DNA from: an uncultured Bacilli bacterium
GTDB taxonomy: Bacteria; Bacillota_I; Bacilli_A; RF39; UBA660
Direction: 5' to 3'
DNA: 64,000 bases
NCBI GenBank assembly: GCA_910584165.1
Contig: CAJTZU010000002.1
Location: 274,076-338,075 of the forward strand
Shown one piece after another: positions 16,747-24,706 of this stretch (position 1 is the stretch's first letter; the number at the start of each line of letters is the position of its first letter). The notes under the pieces are model-generated. The model searched no databases, was not told the DNA's origin, and worked only from the letters and a program-made list of their open reading frames with translations. The position numbers and the translations under genes are program-made.

Positions 16747-17469
16747 ATGGATAATTATATAAAAGAAACAATATTTAAAGATTATCAGAAAAGGTATCAA
16801 GATATTGTATTATTGAACGAGAATATTAAAAATTTAAAAATCTCTAAGAAACCTTATTTAATAGAATTTTTAGGTTCCTGTAGGAGTGGAAAATCTACTT
16901 CTATAGAATTAATTGCAGATGTTTTTAGAAAAAATGGGTTTAAAGTTTTATTAGTGGATGAAGAAAAGGTAAAAGAAACTAAGAAGGTAAATGAAAATCG
17001 CAATCAAAAAATGTCTGTAGATAGTTTAAATTATACACAAAGAGTAATTGAAGAAAAATTTTTCTTATATGATAATTTCACTCAGGAAGACTATGATATT
17101 ATCATATTTGATAGAGGAATTAACGATGAATTTATTTGGTTAAAAACTTTTGGAGCTGAAAGTAAGGAAATTGAAGACTATCATCAAAGATTAGATTATC
17201 GTTATGTAGATATGCTACTTATTCTTACTTGTGATATTGAGATTAGTTTAAAAAGAAAATATTTAAATTCTCTTTCTATTATGGTTAATAAATGGACGAA
17301 TCAAGAAACTATGCAGAAATATTTAGATAGTCTAGATGAAGTTTTTCCATATTTAGAACATCATGCGAAAAAGATAGCTCAATTTGATAGTTCTAATGTA
17401 GATAAAGTAGATGTAGCACTTGACTTATGCAACAAAATAGTTGAAAATATAAGTAATGAGGAACAATAA
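16747..17469 (+). CDS. P-loop kinase-like protein of unknown substrate
   Basis: 240 residues. A Walker A loop GSCRSGKST lies near residues 43-51, and IIIFDRGINDEF near 121-132 resembles the DR/Walker-B motif of nucleoside and thymidylate-type kinases. The rest is helical. No family name is certain: a deoxynucleoside- or polynucleotide-kinase-like function is the best guess. It is the first gene of a same-strand run leading into the thioredoxin genes (29 bp to the next start), yet nothing links a kinase to them mechanistically. Confidence 0.65.
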   Translation: MDNYIKETIFKDYQKRYQDIVLLNENIKNLKISKKPYLIEFLGSCRSGKSTSIELIADVFRKNGFKVLLVDEEKVKETKKVNENRNQKMSVDSLNYTQRVIEEKFFLYDNFTQEDYDIIIFDRGINDEFIWLKTFGAESKEIEDYHQRLDYRYVDMLLILTCDIEISLKRKYLNSLSIMVNKWTNQETMQKYLDSLDEVFPYLEHHAKKIAQFDSSNVDKVDVALDLCNKIVENISNEEQ

Positions 17470-17497
17470 TGTTCAAATAAAGAAAGTAGGTAAAATT

Positions 17498-18493
17498 ATG
17501 GCAAACAAGAAAAATGATAAAAAAGAAGTAGAAGAAAAAGAGGTATCAAAAAAGAAAAATTCTTCTAAAAAGGAAGAAACAAAAAAAGAAAAGCAAACTA
17601 CAATTGTAACGAAAGAAGAAACTACTGGAATTAGTGAATTTGCAAAAGGACTAATAATTGGTGTAGTGGTTACTACTTTTATTGCATTAATTGTAATTCT
17701 ATTAATTTTAGGAACAAATGATGGAAAAGTGGGAAATAAAGTAACTTCTAATCCATCCTCAGAAAATGCTAGTGAAGAAATGAAAAAGTTTTATGACTAT
17801 TTTGAAAGAAAAGAACCAACACTAATCGTTTATGCAAGTTCTCAATGTGGATTTTGTGCGCTTCAGGAACCAATTGTAGAAAGAATTGGAGAATTATATG
17901 ATATGGATTATTTCTATATGGATCTTACAAAATTAAGCAGTGATGAAGTATCTAAAGTAGGAGAACTTTTAGAAACATCAGGAAGCGGAACACCAACTTC
18001 TGTTATTGTTGAAAATGGTAAAGTAGTAAGACAAAGCGAAGGAATGATGGAAGGAAAAGATTATGTTAAATTTTTAGTAGCAGGTGGAGTATTAGAAAAA
18101 GATTCAACTTATAAGGATGAAGATACTTTAATTGATATTACTTATGATAAATTTAAGGAATTGTTAAACGATAAAACAGCAAGTGTTGTTTTAATGGATC
18201 AATATACAAATTGTGGCGAATCTTGTTTAGAAGAAAGAAAAATTGTAAATGCGATAGCAAAAGAAAACAATATCCCAGTTTATTATTTATCTGGAAATTC
18301 TGTAAGTAGTACAGACTTTATTGATAAATTAGGAGATTGGGGATATTCAACAGATGCTTATAAAAAAGATAAATCTGTAAGTATACCATTATTAATGATA
18401 GTTCGTAAAGGAAAAATCGTATGGCACCAAAATGGTAATATGACAGAAAAAGATATTCGTGCAGAATTAAAAGATAACAAAGTAATTAAATAA
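17498..18493 (+). CDS. Membrane-anchored protein with two thioredoxin-like domains (1)
   Basis: 331 residues from the ATG at 17498 (GTAGG upstream); a frame start at 17456 has no RBS. A Lys/Glu-rich cytoplasmic head (about 1-45), one membrane helix (about 48-75), then two thioredoxin-like domains outside. Domain 1 has a redox motif CGFC (ASSQCGFCALQEP); domain 2 has a looser CGESC in the same place (TNCGESCLEERK). The topology puts the redox sites outside the membrane. Relatives resemble the 'bacteriocin transport accessory' thioredoxins. First of three related genes in tandem. Confidence 0.8.
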   Translation: MANKKNDKKEVEEKEVSKKKNSSKKEETKKEKQTTIVTKEETTGISEFAKGLIIGVVVTTFIALIVILLILGTNDGKVGNKVTSNPSSENASEEMKKFYDYFERKEPTLIVYASSQCGFCALQEPIVERIGELYDMDYFYMDLTKLSSDEVSKVGELLETSGSGTPTSVIVENGKVVRQSEGMMEGKDYVKFLVAGGVLEKDSTYKDEDTLIDITYDKFKELLNDKTASVVLMDQYTNCGESCLEERKIVNAIAKENNIPVYYLSGNSVSSTDFIDKLGDWGYSTDAYKKDKSVSIPLLMIVRKGKIVWHQNGNMTEKDIRAELKDNKVIK

Positions 18494-18513
18494 AAGAATA
18501 AGGAAGTGTTATT

Positions 18514-19380
18514 GTGAGTAAAAAAAGTAATGAAGCAAGTCTTCCAAAAAACAAGTCTTTAATGATAGGTTTAGTTTCTACTATGATTCTTATTTTGGTT
18601 GTATTATTAGGCTATGTTATTGTAACAAAAGTAGATGCTTATAACGAACGAAAAAAAACAATGGAAGAATTTCGTGAGTATGTTAATCAAGAAGAAGTAT
18701 CATTGGTTTACTATATGCACACAGGCTGTCAGTTTTGTGCTATGGAGGAACCTATTTTGGAACAAATATCAAAGGATTATGATTTAAAATATTTGACAAT
18801 AGATTCTAATGATTTATCTGGAAAAGATAAAAACGAAGTTTTAAATACATTAGGTATTGAAGGGAAAACACCAACTTTAGTTGTTATGAAAAATGGACAT
18901 TCTGTTGCAACACATATTGGATATGCAGATGGCTATAAATTAGTAGAGTTTTTTATAAAAGCGGAACTTTTAGATGAAGGCTCTACTTATAAGCCAGAAG
19001 AAAATTTAAATGTTTTAGATTATAAATCTTTTGAGGAAATGAAAGCTTCTGATGAAACCTATGTCCTTACAATTGGTAGTTCTACTTGTGATTATTGTAA
19101 AGCTGCACGACCAACATTAAGTAATATTGCAAAGGCTTATAATATAGATATTTATTATGTTAGTTTGGACTATTTATCTAAAGAAGAACGAAATCAATTT
19201 TTTCAAGATTTAGAAGATTTAAAATATGATGACAAGACTTTTACAGGAGAGGGGAAAATGAGAACTCCATCTGTATTAGTTGTAAAAAATAAAAGAGTAG
19301 TTGAACATTTAGAAGGATTAGAAGATGTAACTGCTTATGTAAAATTTTTTAAAGAACAAAAAGTAATAAAAGATGCTTAA
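18514..19380 (+). CDS. Membrane-anchored protein with two thioredoxin-like domains (2)
   Basis: 288 residues, GTG start with AGGAAG upstream. Short cytoplasmic head, membrane helix at about 15-37, then two thioredoxin-like domains each with a CxxC: CQFC (HTGCQFCAMEEPILEQI) and CDYC (SSTCDYCKAARPTL). A cis-Pro region TPTLVV (domain 1) and TPSVLVV (domain 2) follows each. Extracytoplasmic disulfide exchange is the likely chemistry; the direction (oxidase, reductase, isomerase) cannot be read from the sequence. Clearly paralogous to its neighbours on both sides. Confidence 0.82.
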   Translation: MSKKSNEASLPKNKSLMIGLVSTMILILVVLLGYVIVTKVDAYNERKKTMEEFREYVNQEEVSLVYYMHTGCQFCAMEEPILEQISKDYDLKYLTIDSNDLSGKDKNEVLNTLGIEGKTPTLVVMKNGHSVATHIGYADGYKLVEFFIKAELLDEGSTYKPEENLNVLDYKSFEEMKASDETYVLTIGSSTCDYCKAARPTLSNIAKAYNIDIYYVSLDYLSKEERNQFFQDLEDLKYDDKTFTGEGKMRTPSVLVVKNKRVVEHLEGLEDVTAYVKFFKEQKVIKDA

Positions 19381-19400
19381 TAAAAAAGGGAGTGCTAACA

Positions 19401-20681
19401 ATGAAATGTAAGAAGTGTGGTCATGTTAATAGTGAATATAGTATTATTTGTGAGAATTGTAACGCTCCTTTAAGTATTGAAGAAAATAAAGCTTTACAAG
19501 AAAAGTATCATAATAAAAATCATCATATTGATATAGAAGAAATTCATGAACATTCTATGGAACATGATTTTAATCGTACTAGGAAGCAAGTGTTTAAAGG
19601 AGTAATAGTTTTTCTATTGCTCTTTGTCACTTTTGTTGGATATTTTTTAATGAATTATATATTGGACAAAGAGTCAAAAGAAATTTTAAATACTTATTCT
19701 GAATATATGAAAAGTTCTTCTTCTGCTTTATTTTATTTTGGTGATGATACAAAAATAGATCATTTATGTGAAGAGTATTCAAAAAATTATGGGTTTGATT
19801 ATTTAAATATTGAAGCAAGAAAGTTGAGCAAAAAGAAACAAAGGAAAATTCAAAAAGAATTAAATATTTATAATATTCATTCTACTCTTGTGATTACACA
19901 ATCAGGAGTTCCTGTAACTTCTATTACAAATATGAAAGAGGAGGAATTAAAAACGTTCTTACAAAAAGAAGGACTAATTTCTTCTTATGAAGGAAATACA
20001 AAAGAGTCTTTAGAAGCTTTTAAAAATGCTTTTGAGTCAAATACACCAACTTTGTTATATTTTCCAACTAGTTATCATGATAAATTGGAGGAAAGTAGTA
20101 AAACGTTAGAGTCTATTGCTAATCAGTATTCTTTATCCTACTATGAAGTTTCTGGACATCTTTTAAGTAAAAGACAACTTTTAAAATTAATGTCACAATT
20201 AGGGTATAGTGAAATTCAAGAAGATTTAATTCTTTATATTGTGGATGGTAAGGTAGTTACAACTGTAGAAGACACTAAAAAAAGTGACTATTTTAAATTA
20301 TTAGAATCTTATGGTATAATTGATACATCAAGTGCGGATTATTTAATAAATATTTCTTTTCCAAAATTTCAAGAATTTTTAAAAGAGGAAAAAACAAAGT
20401 ATGTTGTTTTGATTGGCTCTAGTGATTGTAGTTATTGTGATAGGGTGAAAACTACGTTAGGTCAAATTTCTAATCAATATCAAATTATTATTTATTATTT
20501 AAATGCTAGTGCTAATTTGGAAGCTATTTCCAAAAAGGTAGAAGAACTTGGTGTAGAAACAGGTCTTAGTACACCTTTCTTGTTAATTTTTGAAAAAGGA
20601 AAAGCATTAGACTATGTAGTTGGACCAACGACAAAGGAATTATATGTTGAGAAACTAACAGAAATGGGTGTAATACGATAG
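19401..20681 (+). CDS. Zinc-ribbon membrane protein with three thioredoxin-like domains (3)
   Basis: 426 residues from the ATG at 19401 (AAAAGGGAG nine bases upstream; an in-frame GTG at 19392 lies too close). The N-terminus is a zinc ribbon (CKKC ... CENC, residues 3-22), followed by a cytoplasmic helix, a membrane helix (about 60-82) and three thioredoxin-like units. The first (SALFYFGDD) and second (TLLYFPTSYHD) lack the CxxC; only the third keeps it (SDCSYCDRVK). So two folds appear to be non-catalytic scaffolds. The cytoplasmic zinc ribbon joined to an outside redox domain is unusual. Confidence 0.78.
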   Translation: MKCKKCGHVNSEYSIICENCNAPLSIEENKALQEKYHNKNHHIDIEEIHEHSMEHDFNRTRKQVFKGVIVFLLLFVTFVGYFLMNYILDKESKEILNTYSEYMKSSSSALFYFGDDTKIDHLCEEYSKNYGFDYLNIEARKLSKKKQRKIQKELNIYNIHSTLVITQSGVPVTSITNMKEEELKTFLQKEGLISSYEGNTKESLEAFKNAFESNTPTLLYFPTSYHDKLEESSKTLESIANQYSLSYYEVSGHLLSKRQLLKLMSQLGYSEIQEDLILYIVDGKVVTTVEDTKKSDYFKLLESYGIIDTSSADYLINISFPKFQEFLKEEKTKYVVLIGSSDCSYCDRVKTTLGQISNQYQIIIYYLNASANLEAISKKVEELGVETGLSTPFLLIFEKGKALDYVVGPTTKELYVEKLTEMGVIR

Positions 20682-20690
20682 GAGGATTAT

Positions 20691-21137
20691 ATGGGTACCG
20701 TTTTAGAAAAAATAGAAGCTTATGCAAAAAAATATCCTGGGACTATTGCATGGAGAAAAAAAGCACATGCACAAGTAATCGAAAAACATTTGAATCCAGG
20801 GGAGGAAGTTTTATATGCATTTTGTTGTCAAAAAGGATTATCTTCCTTAGAGATTTTTAATACTTATGCAGTTGCTTTAACTAATAAAAGACTTTTAATT
20901 GCACAAAAAAGAGTTTTATTTGGATATTTATTTTTGGCAATTACACCAGATATGTTTAATGATTTAACGATTAGAACTGGAATCATTTGGGGAAAAGCTT
21001 GCTTAGATACAGTAAAAGAAGTAGTAGTACTATCCAATTTATCAAAAGCTTCTGTTAGTGAAATAGAAACAGCTATTACAGAATATATGATGGTAGAAAA
21101 AAAGAAGTATGTGAAAGTGGCCAAGGAAAACGTTTAG
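20691..21137 (+). CDS. Bacterial PH-domain-like protein
   Basis: 148 residues, soluble. The central part (EKHLNPGEEVLYAFCCQKG ... YAVALTNKRLLIAQKRVLFGYLFLAITPDMFNDL) has the 'ALTNKRLLI' signature of small bacterial PH (bPH/YokE-like) domains, which are probably protein- or membrane-binding rather than enzymatic. It follows the thioredoxin genes by nine bases with GGAGG, so it is likely in their operon. Function unknown. Confidence 0.65.
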   Translation: MGTVLEKIEAYAKKYPGTIAWRKKAHAQVIEKHLNPGEEVLYAFCCQKGLSSLEIFNTYAVALTNKRLLIAQKRVLFGYLFLAITPDMFNDLTIRTGIIWGKACLDTVKEVVVLSNLSKASVSEIETAITEYMMVEKKKYVKVAKENV

Positions 21138-21184
21138 TTTTTCTTTTTTGTAAAAAAGAGATATAATAAAGTTAGTGGTGATAT

Positions 21185-22447
21185 ATGAAGAAGAAATATA
21201 AGATTAAGTATAAGACAGTATTTATTATTATTTTTGTTATTTTAGTTCTTTTTTGTTGTGTAAGATTTTATTCAAAGGGGTATACTGTAACTTATAAAGT
21301 AGGAAAAGAAAAGTATGAAGTAACAGAAATTTATACAAAAAATGCATCTGATGAAATTAATAATTATTATATAGAAATAATTAGTAATCAAGTGGCATAT
21401 GGTTTTCAGTTTTATCATAGATTTTCTAAGAAAAGAAAAGTGGTAGAAGATATTATTACCTATGATGGAGAGTATCAATGTGTTTTACCGATTATAGGTG
21501 GGAAAGCAGAAAGTGATTTATTATGTTATAAAGATTATCGTTATTATTTTTATAACACAATAATAGGAAAAGAAAGCAATTTAGATAAATTTGTTTCGGA
21601 GTTAGATAATAAAATTTATGATAAAAACAATTGGATAGATGATAAGGAAGAAGAAAAAAAGGAAAATAATATTGTTTATTATCCAAACAATAAAGTAGAA
21701 AATCATGTTTTTTCTATTACAAATTTAAAAGGTATTTATCAATTATTAGATGGTGTTAAAGAAATTTCTATTTTTGATAAAGATATTTATCAAAGAGACT
21801 TAAGTACTTTTCTTTCTCGTTATTATGTAACAGCAGACTATGAAGAAAAACAACAATTTAGAAATTTTTATATTATTGATATGATTAATGGAAAAGTAGA
21901 GACGATTAAGGCACCAAATTATATTTCTTTTGATTCTTATATTCAAGGCATTGTAGATAATAAAATATATATTTATGATAAAGATAATGAAAAACAATAC
22001 ATGATAAATTCAAAGGAAAAAACAGTAAAAGAAGTAGGAAATAATAAAAAGAAAATTAAATATTATGAACAAAATAAATGGGAAAAAATTACAACTACAA
22101 AAGCTAATAAAAATTTAACTTTTAATTTAATTGAAGAAGAATTAGAATTTCAAAAATATGATGAAGTATATCATGTAGGTGGGGAGGTATCCGGATACTA
22201 TTATTTATTAGAAAAGCAGGAAACTGGCTATCATTTATATAGAACTCCATCGCAAAATAAAAAGATGATTACTTATATTTCTACCGTTAATGATACTAAG
22301 AATATTTATTTATTAGATGACTATGTTTATTTTTTAGATGGGCAATTTATTAAATATTATCATGACACAACAGGTGTTAGAACTTTACTAGAATATAGGG
22401 AACTAGAATTTAATAAAAATATTATTTTCGGGGTAGCAAAAAACTAG
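21185..22447 (+). CDS. Membrane-anchored extracytoplasmic protein, unknown
   Basis: 420 residues with one N-terminal membrane helix (about 10-27) and a large outside part rich in Tyr, Asn and Lys. Repeated beta-like segments such as KNIYLLDDYVYFLDGQFIKYY and NKIYIYDKDNEKQY recall the blades of a beta-propeller, but no named family was recognised. A TATAAT box at 21162-21167 and GGTGAT before the ATG suggest it has its own promoter. A terminator follows. Confidence 0.7.
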   Translation: MKKKYKIKYKTVFIIIFVILVLFCCVRFYSKGYTVTYKVGKEKYEVTEIYTKNASDEINNYYIEIISNQVAYGFQFYHRFSKKRKVVEDIITYDGEYQCVLPIIGGKAESDLLCYKDYRYYFYNTIIGKESNLDKFVSELDNKIYDKNNWIDDKEEEKKENNIVYYPNNKVENHVFSITNLKGIYQLLDGVKEISIFDKDIYQRDLSTFLSRYYVTADYEEKQQFRNFYIIDMINGKVETIKAPNYISFDSYIQGIVDNKIYIYDKDNEKQYMINSKEKTVKEVGNNKKKIKYYEQNKWEKITTTKANKNLTFNLIEEELEFQKYDEVYHVGGEVSGYYYLLEKQETGYHLYRTPSQNKKMITYISTVNDTKNIYLLDDYVYFLDGQFIKYYHDTTGVRTLLEYRELEFNKNIIFGVAKN

Positions 22448-22468
22448 AGGGAGCAATTCCTCTTTTTT
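22446..22468 (+). terminator. Terminator before trpS
   Basis: AGAGGGA (22446-22452) pairs with TTCCTCT (22457-22463, one G-T pair), then six T in total. The T-run overlaps the -35 of the trpS promoter. Confidence 0.75.
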
Positions 22469-22495
22469 GATAATTTGAAAGGGTTATGGTATAAT
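22467..22495 (+). promoter_or_regulatory. trpS promoter
   Basis: TTGATA (22467-22472), 17-base spacer, TATAAT (22490-22495). Transcription should start near 22502, leaving only about 70 bases of leader, too short for a T-box. Confidence 0.75.
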
Positions 22496-22511
22496 GAATA
22501 TGGTGATATCT

Positions 22512-22538
22512 ATGACAAAGCGATGGTGCCTTTTATAA
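22512..22538 (+). CDS. Putative trpS leader peptide MTKRWCLL
   Basis: An 8-codon frame, ATG-ACA-AAG-CGA-TGG-TGC-CTT-TTA-TAA, with one Trp codon at position 5. It is preceded by GGTGAT at the same distance seen before real genes of this window, right after the trpS promoter, so it is probably translated. It lies 33 bases before the trpS start. Its last codons form one arm of a hairpin whose other arm covers the trpS ribosome site. A role in sensing charged tRNA-Trp by ribosome stalling is inferred. Confidence 0.5.
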   Translation: MTKRWCLL

Positions 22539-22559
22539 AATAATTTAATTTTGTAAAGG
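22529..22559 (+). promoter_or_regulatory. Hairpin that can mask the trpS ribosome site
   Basis: CCTTT (22529-22533) can pair with AAAGG (22555-22559), and AAAAT (22537-22541) with ATTTT (22548-22552), separated by a small internal loop. The right arm includes the start of AAAGGGAGG, the trpS SD. The left arm is inside the leader-peptide coding sequence, so a ribosome paused at the Trp codon would open it. Confidence 0.5.
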
Positions 22560-22571
22560 GAGGAAAATAAT

Positions 22572-23576
22572 ATGAAAACAATAATAACAGGGGATAGACC
22601 AACAGGTAAAATGCATTTAGGGCATTATTTTGGTTCTATTCAAAATAGAGTAAAGATGCAGTATGATTATGATACTTATATTTTAATTGCTGATGTACAA
22701 GCATTAACAGATAATTTTGATAATCCAGAGAAAGTAAGAAATAGTGTGCGCGAATTGGCGCTTGATTATTTAGCGTCTGGGATTGATCCTAAGCATAGTC
22801 ACATTTATATACAATCTTTAATACCAGAGGTTGCGGAATTAACTGTTTATTTTTCAAATTTGGTAACAGTATCAAGGTTGTATAGAAATCCTACAACTAA
22901 GCATGAAGCTGGACAAAAGAAAGACAAATTTGGTGAGAGTGGAGAGACTATTACCTATGGATTTTTAGGATATCCTGTTAGCCAAGCGGCAGATATTACT
23001 GCTCTTGATGGAGACGTTGTGCCAGTTGGTGAAGACCAAGTCCCTCATATTGAGCAAACTAGGGAAATTGCTAGAAAGTTTAATTCTATTTATGGAGAGA
23101 CTTTTAAAGAACCAGAGGCCGTTTTAAGTGAAACACCAAGAATTAAAGGTTTAGATGGCAATGAAAAAATGGGCAAAAGTCTAGGAAATGCTATTTATTT
23201 AGCAGATAATGAAGCAGAAATTACTAAAAAAGTAATGAGTGCCGTTACAGATCCAAGTAAAATTAAAAAAGATGATCCAGCCAATCCAGATATTTGTATG
23301 GTATATTATTATCATAAACTTTTAAAAAATGAAAATTTGGATACAGTATGCTCTGAATGTAATGCAGGCTCTAGAGGGTGTGTTGCTTGTAAAAAGGAAC
23401 TTATTAAAGTTATGTTGGAGTTTTTAGAACCAATTCAAGAAAGAAGAAAATATTATGAAGAGCATCCTGAAGAGGTAGAGAAAATCTTAAAAGAAGGTAC
23501 GGAAGCAGCTCGTGCAAGAGCAAAAGAAGTAATGCAGCGTGTTAGAAAGAATATGAAACTTGATTATTTCGAATAA
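22572..23576 (+). CDS. trpS: Tryptophanyl-tRNA synthetase, Fe-S cluster type
   Basis: 334 residues of class Ic synthetase. The ATP motif HIGH appears as HLGH (15-18) and KMSKS as KMGKS. Trp and tRNA-Trp are joined in the cytoplasm. A cysteine set Cys242, Cys263, Cys270, Cys273 (C-x20-C-x6-C-x2-C) closely resembles that of the Thermotoga maritima enzyme, where C-x22-C-x6-C-x2-C binds a [4Fe-4S] cluster near the anticodon site; Cys260 is an extra Cys. A metal site here is therefore likely. The start has AAAGGGAGG upstream. Regulation through the leader peptide is proposed separately. Confidence 0.95.
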   Translation: MKTIITGDRPTGKMHLGHYFGSIQNRVKMQYDYDTYILIADVQALTDNFDNPEKVRNSVRELALDYLASGIDPKHSHIYIQSLIPEVAELTVYFSNLVTVSRLYRNPTTKHEAGQKKDKFGESGETITYGFLGYPVSQAADITALDGDVVPVGEDQVPHIEQTREIARKFNSIYGETFKEPEAVLSETPRIKGLDGNEKMGKSLGNAIYLADNEAEITKKVMSAVTDPSKIKKDDPANPDICMVYYYHKLLKNENLDTVCSECNAGSRGCVACKKELIKVMLEFLEPIQERRKYYEEHPEEVEKILKEGTEAARARAKEVMQRVRKNMKLDYFE

Positions 23577-23584
23577 TATCATAG

Positions 23585-23612
23585 AAAAGTCAATAAATTT
23601 ATTGACTTTTTT
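23585..23612 (+). terminator. Terminator after trpS
   Basis: AAAAGTCAAT (23585-23594), AAATTT loop, ATTGACTTTT (23601-23610) and two more T. Confidence 0.88.
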
Positions 23613-23642
23613 AAGTATTTATAGTACCATTTTAAATGGTAC
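23602..23642 (+). promoter_or_regulatory. Probable rplM promoter with palindrome over the -10
   Basis: TTGACT (23602-23607), 17-base spacer, TACCAT (23625-23630). A perfect palindrome, GTACCATTT (23624-23632) with AAATGGTAC (23634-23642) around one base, covers the -10 and start region. It may be an operator, or a hairpin at the 5' end of the transcript. Confidence 0.5.
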
Positions 23643-23651
23643 ATTTATTAA

Positions 23652-23684
23652 TCCCACATTGAATAAGTTCTGGGAAAACTTATT
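23652..23684 (+). promoter_or_regulatory. Pseudoknot-forming leader of rplM-rpsI (L13-leader candidate)
   Basis: TCCCA (23652-23656) pairs with TGGGA (23671-23675); AATAAGTT (23662-23669), inside that hairpin loop, pairs perfectly with AACTTATT (23677-23684). The crossed pairing is an H-type pseudoknot directly before the ribosome site. rplM-rpsI of Firmicutes is known to carry an autoregulatory L13 leader RNA; whether this is that class was not checked against a model. Confidence 0.6.
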
Positions 23685-23711
23685 TTATGTAAAGGAGAAA
23701 GGAAAATTGTT

Positions 23712-24149
23712 ATGATGAAGAATTCATACATGCAAAAGAAAGAAGAAGTAGTTCGTAACTGGTATGTTATTGACGCTGAGGGAATTTCTCTTGGACGTTT
23801 AGCTGTAAAAGTTGCTAATGTACTTCGTGGAAAGCATAAACCAACTTATACACCACATGTTGATTGTGGAGATTTCGTAGTTGTTATTAATGCTTCAAAA
23901 GTTAATCTAACAGGAAATAAATTATCTGATAAGATTTATTATGACCATAGTGGTTATACTGGCGGATTAAGAGAAAGAACTGCAAAAGAAATGGTTGAGA
24001 ATTATCCAACAGAGATGGTAGAAAGAGCTGTAAAAGGTATGCTACCAAAGACAAGATTAGGTCGTCAAATGTATAAAAAATTATTTGTTTACGCAGGAGA
24101 AGAACATCCACATATGGCTCAAAAGCCAGAAAAGATGGAAGTTAAATAG
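23712..24149 (+). CDS. rplM: Ribosomal protein L13 (uL13)
   Basis: 145 residues with the L13 signatures RNWYVIDAEGISLGRLA, LRGKHKPTYTPHVDCGD, KIYYDHSGYTGGLRERTA and MLPKTRLGRQMYKKLFVYAG. Two adjacent ATG codons (23712 and 23715) both fit the GAAAGG upstream. Followed 11 bases later by rpsI, the normal pair. The pair is detached from the rplQ end of the ribosomal cluster. Confidence 0.97.
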   Translation: MMKNSYMQKKEEVVRNWYVIDAEGISLGRLAVKVANVLRGKHKPTYTPHVDCGDFVVVINASKVNLTGNKLSDKIYYDHSGYTGGLRERTAKEMVENYPTEMVERAVKGMLPKTRLGRQMYKKLFVYAGEEHPHMAQKPEKMEVK

Positions 24150-24160
24150 GGAGGGTTTAC

Positions 24161-24571
24161 ATGGCAAAAGTATTTACAGGTACAGGTAGAAGAAAATCTT
24201 CAGTAGCTCAAGTTAAAATGACTGCTGGAAGTGGAAAAATTACTGTTAATGGTAAAGATGTTCATGAGTTTATGCCTTATGAAACTTACGTAATGGATTT
24301 AATGCAACCATTAGTTGCAACAAATAATGAAAAGACATTTGATATTGAAGTAAAAGTTACTGGTGGAGGAGCTAGTGGTCAAACTGGAGCAATTCGTTTA
24401 GGAATCACAAGAGCTTTATTAGAGTACGATGCTGTTAATGAAGGTAACGAAGATAGTTATAGAAAAACTTTAAAAAGAGCTGGATTTGTTACTAGAGATT
24501 CAAGAGCAAAAGAGCGTAAGAAACCAGGTCTTAAAGCTGCACGTCGTGCACCACAATTCTCAAAACGTTAA
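24161..24571 (+). CDS. rpsI: Ribosomal protein S9 (uS9)
   Basis: 136 residues, with GTGRRKSSVAQVKM at the start and the basic tail DSRAKERKKPGLKAARRAPQ ending in FSKR, which reaches the P-site tRNA. GGAGGG precedes the ATG. Co-transcribed with rplM and closed by a strong terminator. Confidence 0.98.
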   Translation: MAKVFTGTGRRKSSVAQVKMTAGSGKITVNGKDVHEFMPYETYVMDLMQPLVATNNEKTFDIEVKVTGGGASGQTGAIRLGITRALLEYDAVNEGNEDSYRKTLKRAGFVTRDSRAKERKKPGLKAARRAPQFSKR

Positions 24572-24589
24572 AATTATACAGTTCCTATA

Positions 24590-24618
24590 CCTTGGAAACA
24601 TTGTTTTCAAGGTTTTTT
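24590..24618 (+). terminator. Terminator after rpsI
   Basis: A 10-bp stem CCTTGGAAAC (24590-24599) with GTTTTCAAGG (24603-24612), then six T. Confidence 0.92.
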
Positions 24619-24706
24619 CTTGCATGAAAGATTATGTAGAAATATCTAGAAAAAAGTAAAAATATGTGGTAAAATATGATTAGATAGAATACTAGGAGGG
24701 TGCTTT

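Noticed and set aside
17456..17497. Upstream start of the first thioredoxin gene
   Set aside because: The ATG at 17456 lies inside the kinase-like gene without a ribosome site; the ATG at 17498 has GTAGG and begins a normal charged head.
22496..22571. T-box riboswitch for trpS, suggested by GCGATGGTGCC resembling the T-box UGGN element
   Set aside because: Only about 70 bases lie between the promoter and trpS. There is no room for a stem I with a specifier loop, and no terminator pair follows.
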